DNA from: Gerris lacustris
Taxonomy: Eukaryota > Arthropoda > Insecta > Hemiptera > Gerridae
Reading direction: 5' to 3'
NCBI GenBank assembly: GCA_951217055.1
Contig: OX578278.1
Span: 46,637,574-46,701,573 of the forward strand
Length of the DNA stretch: 64,000 bases
The notes beneath the pieces are model-generated. The model was not told the DNA's origin. It saw nothing but the letters and a program-made list of their open reading frames with translations, and ran no database searches. Of this stretch, positions 11,996 to 22,599 are shown piece after piece; position 1 is the first letter of the stretch; each line of letters starts with the position of its first letter. A program made the position numbers and the translations under genes.

Positions 11996-13338
11996 TTAAA
12001 GATCGTTTTGACGCGCACACAGGAAAAATATAGCGAACTCAAAATTATCAGCTGTTCAAATCCAAAATGGTTGATAATTCATGTCACGCGAAATTTTATC
12101 TCTTTTTTAAATTTTGAGTGGGGTATCATATGTGTGGGTTACTTTGGTAAATAAAAAAGGCGGACTGTAGTTTTTTAGGTTGTATGTGTAATTAAATATA
12201 AATATGTATAAATTCCACTACCGGACAGAAGTAGAACAATAATGCGAGTGAGTTCTACAGACTCGTAAAAAAGACTAGACTCGGGTTGTGAAGTATAAAG
12301 GGTCCGGTAGGGAAGAAGGTGGGGGCACAATATTTTACGTAGTGAAAGATACAATCCGCTAGATAGCGTAAGGATGCAATACCGAACAATATGAAAGATA
12401 TTGAAGTGTAGATTTCAAAAATATATATAACACTAGTAGATAGTGTTTAATTTTCCGTGCCATTTTGTCAAAAAACATAACAATTTTGCGTGCCCCCCCC
12501 CCCCTTAAAGCTATAAATCTGCTGTTAATAAAAATATAAAAAAATATGCAAAATGTGTGGTCTGCTGGGCCATAGAAAAAATAAGAATAGCAACTTGATC
12601 GGATTAACTGGGAATCCGAAATGGCGGCAATTTTTTTTTTTAAATTTGAGTGGGGGTATAAATTGAAATATATTAAAGCGTAGATTGCAAAAATATACAA
12701 CACTTGTGGATAGTGTTAATTTTTTCATGCCATTTTTTCAAAAAACATCAAAATTTGGCGTCCCCTCCCTCTTGATACTAATTTCATGTTCACAATATCA
12801 ATGAAACCCTTTGTACGTGAGACTTCACGCCCAATCAATTTTTTGTGAATACCTCGAAAACATAGCTGTTCCGGATCCATGTTTATAGGAACTTTTTTGT
12901 TCAGCGTCAAACTTCCCATATGAGAGCTGAAGTATTGCGGTTTCGTTCAGGGAAAGCTTAAGAAAAGCAGAAGTTTTTCCTGAATTACCCCACATCTAAC
13001 TTCCCTCAATTAAGAGAAGAAAGCTCTGGAACGTCGTGGTCTTTAAAAAATCAAAATTTTTAAATGTAACAATACTTAAAAGATGCTTAGAAGCTGATAA
13101 TTTGAAAATCAATGAGTTAGTCTAAAAGGGTTTTTTTGTGAAAGGTATTTTTTTAACTAAGACTTAATATTGTGATAAGACCATGGCTCCATCACTGTCA
13201 TTATGTCATGTAGCATGTGAAGGTTAAAATAGAATTTAATACGAAATAATTTAAGACCAAAGAAAACCAGACTGCTTAATTGTCTGTGATTATGCTAAGC
13301 CCACATTATATCCCCTTCCTTATTTTTTTAAATCTGTG

Positions 13339-13341
13339 CCC

Positions 13342-13362
<21 letters not shown>
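13339..13362. repeat. 24-nt C homopolymer
   Basis: Uninterrupted C run followed by ten A, just inside the right terminus of the 10435-13389 element. Confidence 0.95.
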
Positions 13363-13374
<12 letters not shown>

Positions 13375-13397
13375 CTGGGTGCGCCACTGTGAGGGAC

Positions 13398-14567
13398 AGA
13401 GAATAGAGAGGGGAGACAGTCAAACAACATCCCTTACATTACTTTTCCTTCAAAGGTAAGAAAATGTAAAAAGGAAGACAAATGCATAATGCACTTCGCC
13501 GCCTATTATTTTGCATAAAATTAGCTATATTTCGTCTCTCATCAAGGGATAGACATAAATATAAAGTTTAAATGGTGTTTTCAGGCACGTCTATGCGTCG
13601 GAGAGAGGCAAAATATTATTAAATATTTTATGCAATAACGAAAGTATAAACCTGTTTTTGTTTTACAACTCTTCAACGACTCGCACACTAAAATTGCGAA
13701 TCAACTGCTAAAGGGACAAATATATATAAACAGGTCAAGTGTGTGCTAGTCAGCACACAGCGAGGGTCCGTAGGCCACACTATATAGTGTTTAACTGTAA
13801 TGTAAAGTGTATAAACAGTGTTTTTTCAAAATCAGGACCGGCGCGACCGTATAGGCGAACTAGGCGACCGCCTAGGGCGCTAGGGCCTGAGGGGCACCGC
13901 AAGATACTTGCCCACCAAGAAGTCAATGTTTTTACAAAGAAAGATAGTTGAATAACTTAAATTAGGAGAGATCTAAGGGGCGGATCCATGGGGTGGAAGG
14001 GGGAAATCCCCCCCCCCCCCTAAATACAACAAAATTACGAATAAATATCAATTGAATAAAATAAGGTTGTTCATTTCTTATGTTTATTATTTTTCATACC
14101 CATTTAAAACTAATAACATAATTATTTTGCAAATAAATGATTATTGTTTATGGAGCAATAGTCAAGTTGATATTTACATTTAAAACTGGGATTCCCACTT
14201 GCATGTTTATGTGGGATACAAACATTAAACTATTTTGTGTTTGTTTATTTCCATACCTTAATGGTTGTTTGTTTATATACTCAGTTGACTGTGCATCCCC
14301 TAGTTCAGTGGTGTATAGGACGTTGTGAAGGTATTTGAAAATTAATCAGAAAGAATTAATAGACTTTCTTTTTTATTCTAAAAACCGATTTATTTAATAA
14401 ATGTTTTTAAAATTCTGTAGAAACAATTTTAAACAAACTTTTAGATGATGCTTTTTTTAGCTGAAAAAAAATCTAAAAAAAGGCTCAAAATTCACCATTT
14501 TGAACATAATTTTCTAAAATTTTCCGGGGGAGGCCCCCCGAACCCCCCTTTCTTTGGGCTAGGGTCA
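13398..14567. other. repeat mosaic, no gene
   Basis: Contains a GC-rich block (13840-13910; gcgaactaggcgaccgcctaggg), a hAT-like start (ggggcggatcc at 13978) with a C run, and a CGGGGGAGGCCCCCCG core (14524-14545) related to those at 9643 and 63885. No element could be bounded. Confidence 0.4.
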
Positions 14568-15071
14568 TGTGGGGAAGACAGACTGCCTTTCCAACTGGCG
14601 AAAATAACATCGAACAGGAAGTTATCTTGGTTCAAGATATGGTCAGATAGAGGAAATGAGATGTAGGCTGGTTTCGAAGGAGGATTTGAGGGAAGACATC
14701 AGTGGATAAGTCTAATGTGGAAATGGATGAACATAGCGGAGAGTAATTTTTATAAGCAGTGTGATGACCGGATCAGTCAGGCCCAGTTCCACATAATATA
14801 TAAACAGGTACAAACGAATATTCAGGCTAATTACCTCTATTCCGACCTAGACTATGCTTCTCAGAGATTTATCCTACTAGCTAGGAGTGAAATGATTAAT
14901 CTGAACTGTAAGAGATGGATCCGGAATAACAATAACAATTGTGATATATGTGATATGCATGTCATGGAGGATGTTGTTCATTTCGTCGGTAGTTGTAAAG
15001 CACTAAGATCAATCAGGAAAAGTCATCTAGGAAAGGAGTACTTAAATAATGAAGAAGTGCTCTATAATTAA
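14568..15071 (+). pseudogene. LINE reverse-transcriptase C-terminal region, broken
   Basis: Encodes the C-terminal tail that follows the reverse transcriptase domain in Jockey/I-type LINE ORF2. One in-frame TAG (14664-14666) interrupts an otherwise continuous frame; the intact part runs from 14667 to the stop at 15071. The key feature is a zinc-knuckle-like block, CDICDMHVMEDVVHFVGSC (C-x2-C-x8-H-x4-C), followed by R..R, typical just before the end of these proteins. Upstream, the block RSEMINLNCKRW matches the (S)R…LNLN.K.W motif also seen in the fragment at 19982-20443. The catalytic reverse transcriptase and endonuclease are missing through 5' truncation. The clade is a guess. Confidence 0.75.
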
Positions 15072-15542
15072 CTGGTAGTATCGGCTGGCTATCTGTGGCC
15101 AAGTTTCTCAAAGCAGCTTTCTCATTTAGAGGAATTAATACAGGGTGCTGAATTTTGGTAGACAATAATATTTAAAGAATTTAAATGTGAATGATAATAA
15201 TATTAACGTAATAAATTTTAAGATATTAAATTTTACCGCATAATAATAATAATATAGCATTAGAATTACTTTTTTTCTAAAATTGTTATTTGTTAAAAAT
15301 TGTTATCTGCATATTTGTTTATGGTTTTTATTATTTTGTTTAGATATATATTGTTAAAAAATTAGGTGTGTTATTTATAGTCATTATTTATATAGCATGT
15401 ATGATTTTAATGTGTTAGATCTTGTCTGTGATATCGGTATTTCCAGATTACTATAGCTATTTATCAGATAGTTGTTATAAGTACAAAACTTTTTGATTTT
15501 TTAATTATTTATTTATTTATTTATTGTTAAAGCTCTAAAAGT

Positions 15543-15544
<2 letters not shown>

Positions 15545-15609
<65 letters not shown>
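15545..15609. repeat. (AT)n microsatellite
   Basis: About 32 uninterrupted AT units within the LINE A 3' UTR. Confidence 0.95.
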
Positions 15610-15613
<4 letters not shown>

Positions 15614-15786
15614 TTATCCGTATATGCTAATACGATTTATTAATTTATTATACAATGTAATTTTTATACATATATTTAAAAAAAAAAAAAAAATCCAACT
15701 TCTGGCAGACGGCTTAAGCCTTGCCATAAGATGTTTACTGAAATATTTTTATGCAATGCATTTTTGAATTACTTTTCTCTAATAAA

Positions 15787-15832
<46 letters not shown>

Positions 15833-15840
15833 AAGCATAA

Positions 15841-16003
15841 AGCCTAGTTTGCACGGGTCGAGTAATTTAGTATTAGTAGCCACGGTCGAGTAATTTAGTC
15901 AGTGTTGAGTATATAAATTTAGTAAAAAAAAAGTGTCTAAAAGAGTCGAGTACTAAATTACTAAACTACTCTACTAAAATACTCGACCCGTGCAAACAAG
16001 GCT
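15841..16003. mobile_element. PIF/Harbinger-like MITE, 163 bp
   Basis: The ends AGCCTAGTTTGCACGGGTC and GACCCGTGCAAACAAGGCT are inverted and flanked by TAA on both sides (15838-15840 and 16004-16006), the 3-bp target duplication of the PIF/Harbinger group. The inner sequence repeats gagtaatttagta in both orientations. Confidence 0.85.
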
Positions 16004-16006
16004 TAA

Positions 16007-16428
16007 GAAGTACCAAATATAGGATTAAACATAGGCTATTACAACTCATACAACGTGGGGGTGGACTATAAGGATTAAAACTGGTAATCTAGATTACGTT
16101 GGTTATCTAGATACGATAAAAGTGAAACTTTCAAATTAATTTATGCAATCAAATATAATATTTTGTTCGTTAAGAGTTTAAAGAAAGACATACTTCTATG
16201 TATTGCGCATGGTCTTTTCATATTAAGTAATTATTATGCAGTGATATAATTTAATAATAATTATATAAGTGCTAATATAATATAAAAAGAGCCGTTAAGC
16301 TCGTCGTAAAGGGCTTAATTTTTATTTAGAAAATAAAATTAATTTAGATATCTATTTAGATAAGTTATTATATTATATCAATTTGAAGACCAACAAATCA
16401 AAACAAACATATATTTTAATAGGAAAAA
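16007..16428. other. no recognised feature
   Basis: AT-rich, apparently unique sequence. If the putative first exon at 16429 is real, this would hold its 5' UTR and promoter, but no clear promoter element was found. Confidence 0.4.
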
Positions 16429-16467
16429 ATGTGGTTGTCTTGGCTTAGCAATAACAAATTATTGGAG
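16429..16467 (+). CDS. possible first coding exon (weak)
   Basis: An ATG preceded by aaaaaa opens thirteen codons (MWLSWLSNNKLLE) that end exactly at a strong splice donor, GAG|gtgagt. The pattern fits a short first coding exon, perhaps with a hydrophobic start. No matching downstream exon on the plus strand could be identified, and ATG plus donor pairs arise by chance in such DNA. Treat as a candidate only. Confidence 0.2.
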
Positions 16468-16629
16468 GTGAGTCGTCAGTATACTACTCGATTATATAGT
16501 ACTATATTATGAGTGTGATTACTATCAATTTTAATTTAATTATCTCAGTGTAAGAAAAAAATAGTTATTTACGCACCAAGACCAAGGGAGTAAAGTTAGG
16601 CATAATTACCTGAGCAATGAAGTTGCTCC

Positions 16630-16765
16630 GTAAGGCGAAAGCCGAAGGAATCATGAATTTTAAGTCTCGAGGCGAAGCCGAGAGACTTAAATGTTAATTC
16701 CCGAGGCGTAGCAAAGGTAACCGTAAATTTAATTCCCGAGGTGAAGCCGAGGGAATTAAGTATTG
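16630..16765. repeat. cluster of palindromic GAGGCGAAGCCGAG hairpins
   Basis: Two perfect hairpins (16660-16690 and 16729-16759) share the core CGAGGNGAAGCCGAG but have different outer stems, TTAAGTCTC/GAGACTTAA and TTAATTCCC/GGGAATTAA. The differences are compensated on both sides. A half-unit (16694-16716) and a related aaggcgaaagccgaagg (16631-16648) lie between or before them. Much GC-richer than the flanks. Origin unknown. Confidence 0.7.
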
Positions 16766-16807
16766 CTCTGGGAATAATGCCTTTTTGCTTTCGTGGTGCG
16801 TACAAAA

Positions 16808-17194
16808 TTTTACCTTCAGGCGGGAGAAAAAATGCAAATTTATAACACAAGATATTCCTTATCTATCTATTTTACGTAACTTTATATTTAAATAAAAACG
16901 AGCAAATTTAAAAAAGAACTAATAAATGTCAATAAAAACAACACAATTAATAGAACATTTACTCAAAACACGGAACGTTTTAAAACTAAACAAAGAAATC
17001 TTTAAGAACAGAAGATTCCAAGTCATGTTTGTAAAAAACAGTGTTGCCAACTTAAATCTTCGTAAAATCTGTTTAAACTCAGTTCTTTTACGAATTAAGT
17101 TGGTTGCACTGAATTTACAGGGAGTTATGCCATAACTCCCTCCTACAACTCCCTGTTGCTCAGCCAGGCACTTCTTCTCCCGCCTGAGGGTAAA
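16808..17194. repeat. inverted-repeat-bounded segment, 387 bp
   Basis: Arms ttttaccttcaggcgggaga (16808-16827) and tctcccgcctgagggtaaa (17176-17194) are inverted with one mismatch and flank an AT-rich interior without coding. Could be a MITE with incomplete ends. Confidence 0.5.
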
Positions 17195-17348
17195 CTAATT
17201 TACGGATTTGTTAGCAAAAAGTAATGGATGATCTACATTACGTAAAGTGAAAAGAATAAGGTGATTGAACTAGCAATGAACAAGCAGATGTACCCTCATG
17301 GTCCGTCAGTTTATTTTGGCAAAAGTTAATTATTTGTTATTTTTTTAT

Positions 17349-17574
17349 TTAGTTTTGCGAATTACGATGAAGGAAAAACGTACAAGAGCCCTCATCCTTA
17401 TTCTTAAAGTAATCAATTTGGAATAAGGACAAGCGGCAGGTTATAATGGTAAAGAGCGTGACAAGTTCGGAACTCGGGGTACAGGTGGGTTCATCCTCGG
17501 GAGCAGGTGATATAGAAAAATCTTCACTTGGCACTACGTTATCTTGTTGCCTAAGACCTTGCATTGCCTCCAGT
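17349..17574 (-). CDS. possible terminal exon (weak)
   Basis: On the minus strand a polypyrimidine-AG (ctattttgtag) precedes an open frame of 74 codons starting LEAMQGLRQQDNVV, with a Glu/Pro/Ser/Thr-rich stretch (SEDFSISPAPEDEPTC). The stop is immediately followed by AATAAA, as in a terminal exon. The N-terminal half has ordinary soluble-protein composition, but the C-terminal half does not look constrained. No upstream exon was found and I do not recognise the product. Confidence 0.2.
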
Positions 17575-17579
17575 CTACA

Positions 17580-18146
17580 AAATAGAAAGTACCTTATAAT
17601 TGATCTTTACATATTATATACTTCTCGATGAATTAAGTTTTAACGCTTTTTTTTGTTTGTTTAATGGTGCTTTTTTAAATAAAGATTAACTTTCTTAATA
17701 TATTATGAATGTTCAATCACCAGCATAATCAAACTGCTTTTAAAAGTGGAAATGTATCTTAATGCAATCAGAATAACTTTACCTTCTTTTAATACGCGTC
17801 ATAGAACAAGAAAGACAGATGTGCAAAATATTAAGAACAGGTTGTAGGAAAGCATTAATTTATAATTATATTCTTGTCCATGAAAAGCATTAATTCTACT
17901 ATAAATAATAAATTCTTTAGTGATACCTGCGGGACTTATAAATTTACGTCTTTCTTTCTTTCTGCCTTTTAACTCCTACTTTCTTGAAAGTAGAAGTAAA
18001 ATTAAAATTCATGAGTATCCACGATAATACACACATCTAAGGTGGTCTTAGCGAACATAAAATGAATAGTAGGGTAATTTTGAATGATTTATTATAACTA
18101 AATAAAATGTTAAAACATAGTTGCCAAAGTGTTATTAATTTATTAA
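17580..18146. other. no recognised feature
   Basis: AT-rich sequence; nothing identified. Confidence 0.5.
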
Positions 18147-18554
18147 TACCCCCTACACACTGGCCGACACGACTGCCCGACACGACCGTTGGCCCCGGCC
18201 GTCCTTGTCGGGGCCTTGCCTACACACACCCCGACCGAACGAGCCGACCAAATGAGCCGCCTCGACTACTAGTCAAGTTTAGCAGCAATACTCGTGGTGC
18301 GTAGTTCTAAAAGTCACAATAAACGGAAATGAAGCTGAGGTGAAGGTGCAAGTCTGACTGTTGGACCCAACAACGCTACTCACACACCGACCCGACAAAA
18401 AAAGTGGTGAGGGGGTCGGTGGTCGGATGTTTCAGCCAACCCGACCGGCCGACCGTCGGCCCCGACAAAATTCATGCCCCGACAGCGCTACACACAGGCC
18501 AACTGTCGGGCCCGACGGTTGTAGCCCCGACAGTTGGCCAGTGTGTAGAGGGTA
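18147..18554. mobile_element. TIR element with GC-rich CCGACA repeats
   Basis: The left end TACCCCCTACACACTGGCCGAC and right end, reversed, TACCCTCTACACACTGGCC are inverted. The interior is rich in short repeats of cgacac, gccccgaca and gaccg, much GC-richer than the flanks. Bordering AT-rich triplets (TAA and TTA) do not give a clean duplication. The CCYCTACACAC-type end suggests the PIF/Harbinger group, unproven. It has no coding frame. Confidence 0.7.
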
Positions 18555-18612
18555 TTAGTCTATTTTCTTTTTCTTTTACGGAACGTAACGATTGGTTACT
18601 TAACAGGTAAAC

Positions 18613-18727
18613 TCGATGGGATTAATCGAGTGAAAAAATCACTTTTTTGGTGCTTGATAGTAATCAACGACATTGATATAGTTCAAGCACCAAAAAAGTG
18701 ATTCTTTCGCTCCAATAATCACATCGA
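18613..18727. mobile_element. hairpin MITE, 115 bp
   Basis: Two 45-bp arms (18613-18657 and 18683-18727) are inverted with few mismatches, sharing cacttttttggtgcttga and its complement, around a 25-nt centre. Confidence 0.8.
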
Positions 18728-19382
18728 CTATTTTACTTAATAGTCAGTGGTTTCGCCAAATTATATATTTTTATTTAATTTAACCTACTTTATTATTTAA
18801 CCTTTAATATCAATTTATATTTATAATAATTAATAGAAAATTACAATTAGTTCTATTTAAAAGCACACCCAATTGGAAAAAGGAAATAATTTCTCAAAAT
18901 CTGTTTGATTAAAAAAAAAAAACTACGTTTAAAATATTTATGAAACAATAAAAGTATCTATCTTATAGTAGAATCCCACCTATATCAGAAGTGGGACGGA
19001 ACATGAAAAATGCGTTTATAAAATAGTCGGTTTGAGTTGCCTCGGAAGGTTTTCAAAGCCATTTGACACTGAAAATAATATAATATAATACGTGTAAAAA
19101 ATCATTTAAAAAAAAAAAAAAAAGTATGTGAGTTTCAAATTTGCAAAATAGTGCACTATTTTTAATTTTGACAAAAGTGGTATGTTAGGAGATGAACCTA
19201 ATATTCTATCATTTTCAAGATGGAGGCCTATATGTGCCTCTTTCAAATATGGGCTTCACGAATACGTAGGTCATGTAGGGCTATTTTAGCCTCTACCTTC
19301 TCTATTTAGAAACTTACTCCAAATTCACATTTATTTTTACTATTATACACTTATAAAGAAGTTATTGATTTTGTATATTTAT
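18728..19382. other. no recognised feature
   Basis: AT-rich sequence with short A runs. No gene or bounded element seen. Confidence 0.5.
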
Positions 19383-19981
19383 TTATTTGTATTGAACATC
19401 TAATCAGAAAAACTATTGGACCAATTAGAATGGAACTTTTACTTAGTCTCCCTAGCTTCGTTAGGATTTTTATAGAAGTGATTCCTTTTATCTCATATTA
19501 TGTCGCTTTTTCTAAGAGGCTGTATAAAAACGCACAGCACATTCTTTTGCCAACAAATTATGCAATAAAGAACACAGTTTATCCAGTGGTATTAATTAAT
19601 TATAACTAGTAGTTCTGTGAACAGTAGACCTCCATAGTTAAAATAACAAGTCGGGGTTTGAGCTTAGGTACATAAAAACTATTTATCCTTCAAAAGGGTT
19701 GGAATGAGACTTTTTTTAGATACATAATAATTTCTACCTTTGTAAAGTACGTTTTAAGGCTTTCCAACGATACCAAACACGGCCGGCCAGCTACTATTTT
19801 TACCTTTTAACAGAGGTACACAACTTTGTATCCCTCATGTACCCGGTATAGTAATAAATTTAAGGTTCTCCTTTCGCTCACACTTTAATAATATAAACTA
19901 GTAAATACCATACGAGTTTTAGCCCGATCCTATGAAATGCAAAAACGGTACAGTAAAACAAATTAAAAGTAGAGCATTTTT
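19383..19981 (+). repeat. 599-bp direct duplication, left copy
   Basis: Base-for-base identical to 20803-21401 with no indel. The two copies flank exactly the LINE 3' end at 19982-20802. The last ~220 bp also resemble a third, diverged copy at 21690-21915. Not coding. Confidence 0.97.
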
Positions 19982-20443
19982 CTGAGAGAAGTTCTGTCCA
20001 AGAGAAACAATGCTCTTACTGAACAATTAACCTCACATGGAAGATCGTCTAACTTTAACCAGCACTACAGACTTCTAGAATACCCTGTCACCGGTGTCAA
20101 CAACAACTACTTTACAAACAATTATTACAGTCTTAATGACATTAAAATTATTTTCAAAAGTAGGTGTAACTTTTTGAATTTAAATTATAAACCCTGGAGG
20201 AAATTAGATCTGATCCAGAATAAGTGTTCTCTTTGTAATCTGTGTGCAGATGAAGATAATTTTCATTTTTTGGCTATTTGCCCTATACTTAGGCCTTATC
20301 GGAAAACATGGTTTAAGAAAGAAACCCTGACTCATGCAGAGTTTATTTCCATATTAAATACTCCTAATTGGAAAGAATTAATTCACTATGTAAAAGATTC
20401 CTTAAGGTATAGAACTGAACTAATTAGTTATTTTAATTTTTAA
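19982..20443 (+). pseudogene. LINE reverse-transcriptase C-terminal region (truncated)
   Basis: The frame is open from the insertion junction to the TAA at 20443 (153 codons), with no internal stop. It encodes the tail downstream of the reverse transcriptase domain: HYRLLEYPV, then FKSRCNFLNLNYKPW, then the zinc-knuckle-like CSLCNLCADEDNFHFLAIC (C-x2-C-x10-H-x4-C) and R.YRKTW. Order and spacing match the LINE A fragment, so both belong to related families, but protein and UTR sequences differ and they are not the same subfamily. The endonuclease and catalytic core are absent because of 5' truncation. It cannot move itself. Confidence 0.75.
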
Positions 20444-20802
20444 ATCAGAGTTTTGAATTGATTTTTTTTTGTTATTATATAAATGCATAGTTCACTTCCT
20501 AGTAGACATTTTTATGATTTTGTATTTATTTTATTTTTGTACTTATTTATTTTGAGCAGGGAATTAAACTAGTAAACAAATAAATTTTATTTAAATAATT
20601 AACTAGGTAAAAATAATTAATTGTAAATTAAGAGAAGCAAATAATTTTTTTTTTTTTTTTTTTTTTTATTCTTATTATGTAAGCGAGGTCGAATCACTCC
20701 CCCTCACGGCTGTGGCCATAGGGGAATAAGATACATTGCAGTATTATATCTATGTGTAAACTTTTTTCAAATATATCTCTTTTTCTTCTTCTTCTTCTCT
20801 TC
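19982..20802 (+). mobile_element. 5'-truncated LINE, copy B
   Basis: A non-LTR retrotransposon 3' end: coding end (19982-20443), AT-rich UTR with a T run at 20646-20667, a closing block at 20680-20770 and a TTC-rich tail (20781-20802). It sits exactly between the two identical 599-bp copies, so the copies behave as a target-site duplication. Because the flanks are identical, the insertion is recent. Confidence 0.8.
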
Positions 20803-21401
20803 TTATTTGTATTGAACATCTAATCAGAAAAACTATTGGACCAATTAGAATGGAACTTTTACTTAGTCTCCCTAGCTTCGTTAGGATTTTTATAGAAGTG
20901 ATTCCTTTTATCTCATATTATGTCGCTTTTTCTAAGAGGCTGTATAAAAACGCACAGCACATTCTTTTGCCAACAAATTATGCAATAAAGAACACAGTTT
21001 ATCCAGTGGTATTAATTAATTATAACTAGTAGTTCTGTGAACAGTAGACCTCCATAGTTAAAATAACAAGTCGGGGTTTGAGCTTAGGTACATAAAAACT
21101 ATTTATCCTTCAAAAGGGTTGGAATGAGACTTTTTTTAGATACATAATAATTTCTACCTTTGTAAAGTACGTTTTAAGGCTTTCCAACGATACCAAACAC
21201 GGCCGGCCAGCTACTATTTTTACCTTTTAACAGAGGTACACAACTTTGTATCCCTCATGTACCCGGTATAGTAATAAATTTAAGGTTCTCCTTTCGCTCA
21301 CACTTTAATAATATAAACTAGTAAATACCATACGAGTTTTAGCCCGATCCTATGAAATGCAAAAACGGTACAGTAAAACAAATTAAAAGTAGAGCATTTT
21401 T
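20803..21401 (+). repeat. 599-bp direct duplication, right copy
   Basis: Exact copy of 19383-19981, beginning directly after the TTC-rich LINE tail. Confidence 0.97.
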
Positions 21402-21689
21402 GAGTATTTCGACAAACCGGTACCAAAGGTACCCTTTTATGTACAGAAATAATTGTTTTAAGTACAACCGCATTATAAGACCTCAGTAGGCCTACTAAAT
21501 GCCTACATAAAGATACCTTTACAAAACAAATTAAATTAAAAATTTAGCCTGCGCAGTACCCAGACTTTAAGTATCTTCTGTACCAAAACTACTAAAGGTA
21601 CTTAAACTAAATGTCCGTTGTACAATATTATACTGTATCAGGTTCTAAAAGGACAATCATGTCACACAATTATCTTAGGAGCAAAGTGG

Positions 21690-21915
21690 TCAACGCTTTA
21701 AGGGCTTTCCAAAGATACCAAACATGGCTGCCAAGTGCCCAGCTACTATTTTTACCTTTTCTTGAACAGAGGTACACAACTTTGTACCCCTCATATACCC
21801 AGTATAGTTATAAATTTAAGGGTTTCTTATCACGTACACTTTATTACCTACTAAATACCATATGAGGTTCAGCCCTATACTATGAAATACAAAAACGGTA
21901 CTGTACAATGACTAA
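21690..21915 (+). repeat. diverged third copy of part of the 599-bp block
   Basis: Shares ggctttccaa.gatacca, cagctactatttttacctttt, cagaggtacacaactttgta and aaatacaaaaacggtac in the same order with 21170-21390, at roughly 80% identity. It shows the block already contained a repeat present more than once locally. Confidence 0.65.
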
Positions 21916-22055
21916 AAATCGGTCCGAGACAACTCAGACAAACTTTCTCATATACGAGTTTATAATTACTTAACCCAGTATTTTCCATTTATTAGTTTTC
22001 AAATGTACATTTAAATATTATTGAACATTTCATAAAAATTTATCATAAAAATAAC

Positions 22056-22122
22056 TTCTCCTGGGCGGGGAATCGAACCCGGGCTCTCTCCGTCCGCGTT
22101 TTAAGCTAATTTCTCAGGAACT
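22056..22122 (-). repeat. tRNA-like fragment
   Basis: On the minus strand: an exact B-box GGTTCGATTCC with CCGGG/CCCCG T-arm-like bases, an A-box-like ttagcttaaaa and a CCAGGAG end. Too degenerate for a working tRNA. Confidence 0.45.
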
Positions 22123-22398
22123 AGATTTTTCCCGGGAAAACGGCTTATATCGTTGGATTCGTATTCAAATGGACTACATTTTAGAATTTTTTAATCAAAA
22201 TCGTCGGAACAGTTTTCGAGAAATAATTTTTTTTCATGTTTTTTCAGGGGGGTAGCGCTCCCTTTTTTTGGGGGGGTAGCGCCCCCAAATTTAGAGCTAA
22301 AATTCATTTCTCGATTTCGCCTCGGGGTATGATTTTTCTGAACATGTATGCCAAATTTCGTCAAAATCGGCCCAGTAGTTTAGGCTCCAGGCGTCTGC

Positions 22399-22453
22399 AC
22401 AGACGACAGACGACAGACGACAGACGACAGACAGACGACAGACAGACAGACAT
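22399..22453. repeat. (GACAGAC)n minisatellite
   Basis: Repeats of gacagac/gacagacgac inside family F. The copy at 46500-46953 has only one unit here, so the array expanded after the copies separated. Confidence 0.9.
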
Positions 22454-22599
22454 TTTTTAAAAACCACTTTTTTGGACTCAGGGGACCTCAAAACGTGTAA
22501 ATCCATCAAAATCTCAAAATCGAATTTTTGCGCCATCACAATACTTTCTCTTTATATGAGAAAGTAAAAAGTAGCGTTCTTCGACCGATTTTTCCAAAC

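Larger units (their letters stand above)
10435..13389. mobile_element. hAT-like element, 2.96 kb, exact target duplication
   Basis: The left terminus CAGTGGCGCATCC and right terminus GGGTGCGCCACTG are inverted, and both are bordered by TGAGGGAC (10427-10434 and 13390-13397). Long G/C homopolymers lie just inside both ends (10451-10467 and 13339-13362). Large internal blocks are inverted copies of each other (about 10590-10720 and 12640-12790; 10837-10915 and 12480-12610). It has no transposase and contains a dispersed repeat (11028-11690). Confidence 0.8.
14568..15832 (+). mobile_element. 5'-truncated LINE, copy A
   Basis: The 3' end of a non-LTR retrotransposon: decayed coding end (14568-15071), AT-rich 3' UTR, and a tail of about 15 ATT units ending at 15832. 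The UTR carries an (AT)n expansion (15545-15609). The 5' junction lies where a G-rich repeat core stops, near 14560. Confidence 0.7.
21905..22567 (+). repeat. dispersed repeat family F, copy 1 (interrupted)
   Basis: Shares with 46500-46953 the opening aaatcgg.….gaggcaactcagac.aac, the block gggaaaacggctta, ttctgaaca..tatgccaaatttcgtc, gcgtctgcacagacga, ttggactcaggggacctc and gcgccatcacaatacttt. A tRNA-like segment (22056-22122) interrupts it near its start. No coding. Four copies in the window. Confidence 0.7.

Noticed and set aside
19383..21401. The 599-bp copies as LTRs of a small retrotransposon
   Set aside because: They lack TG…CA ends, primer-binding site and polypurine tract, and the segment between them is a LINE 3' end, not an LTR-element interior.
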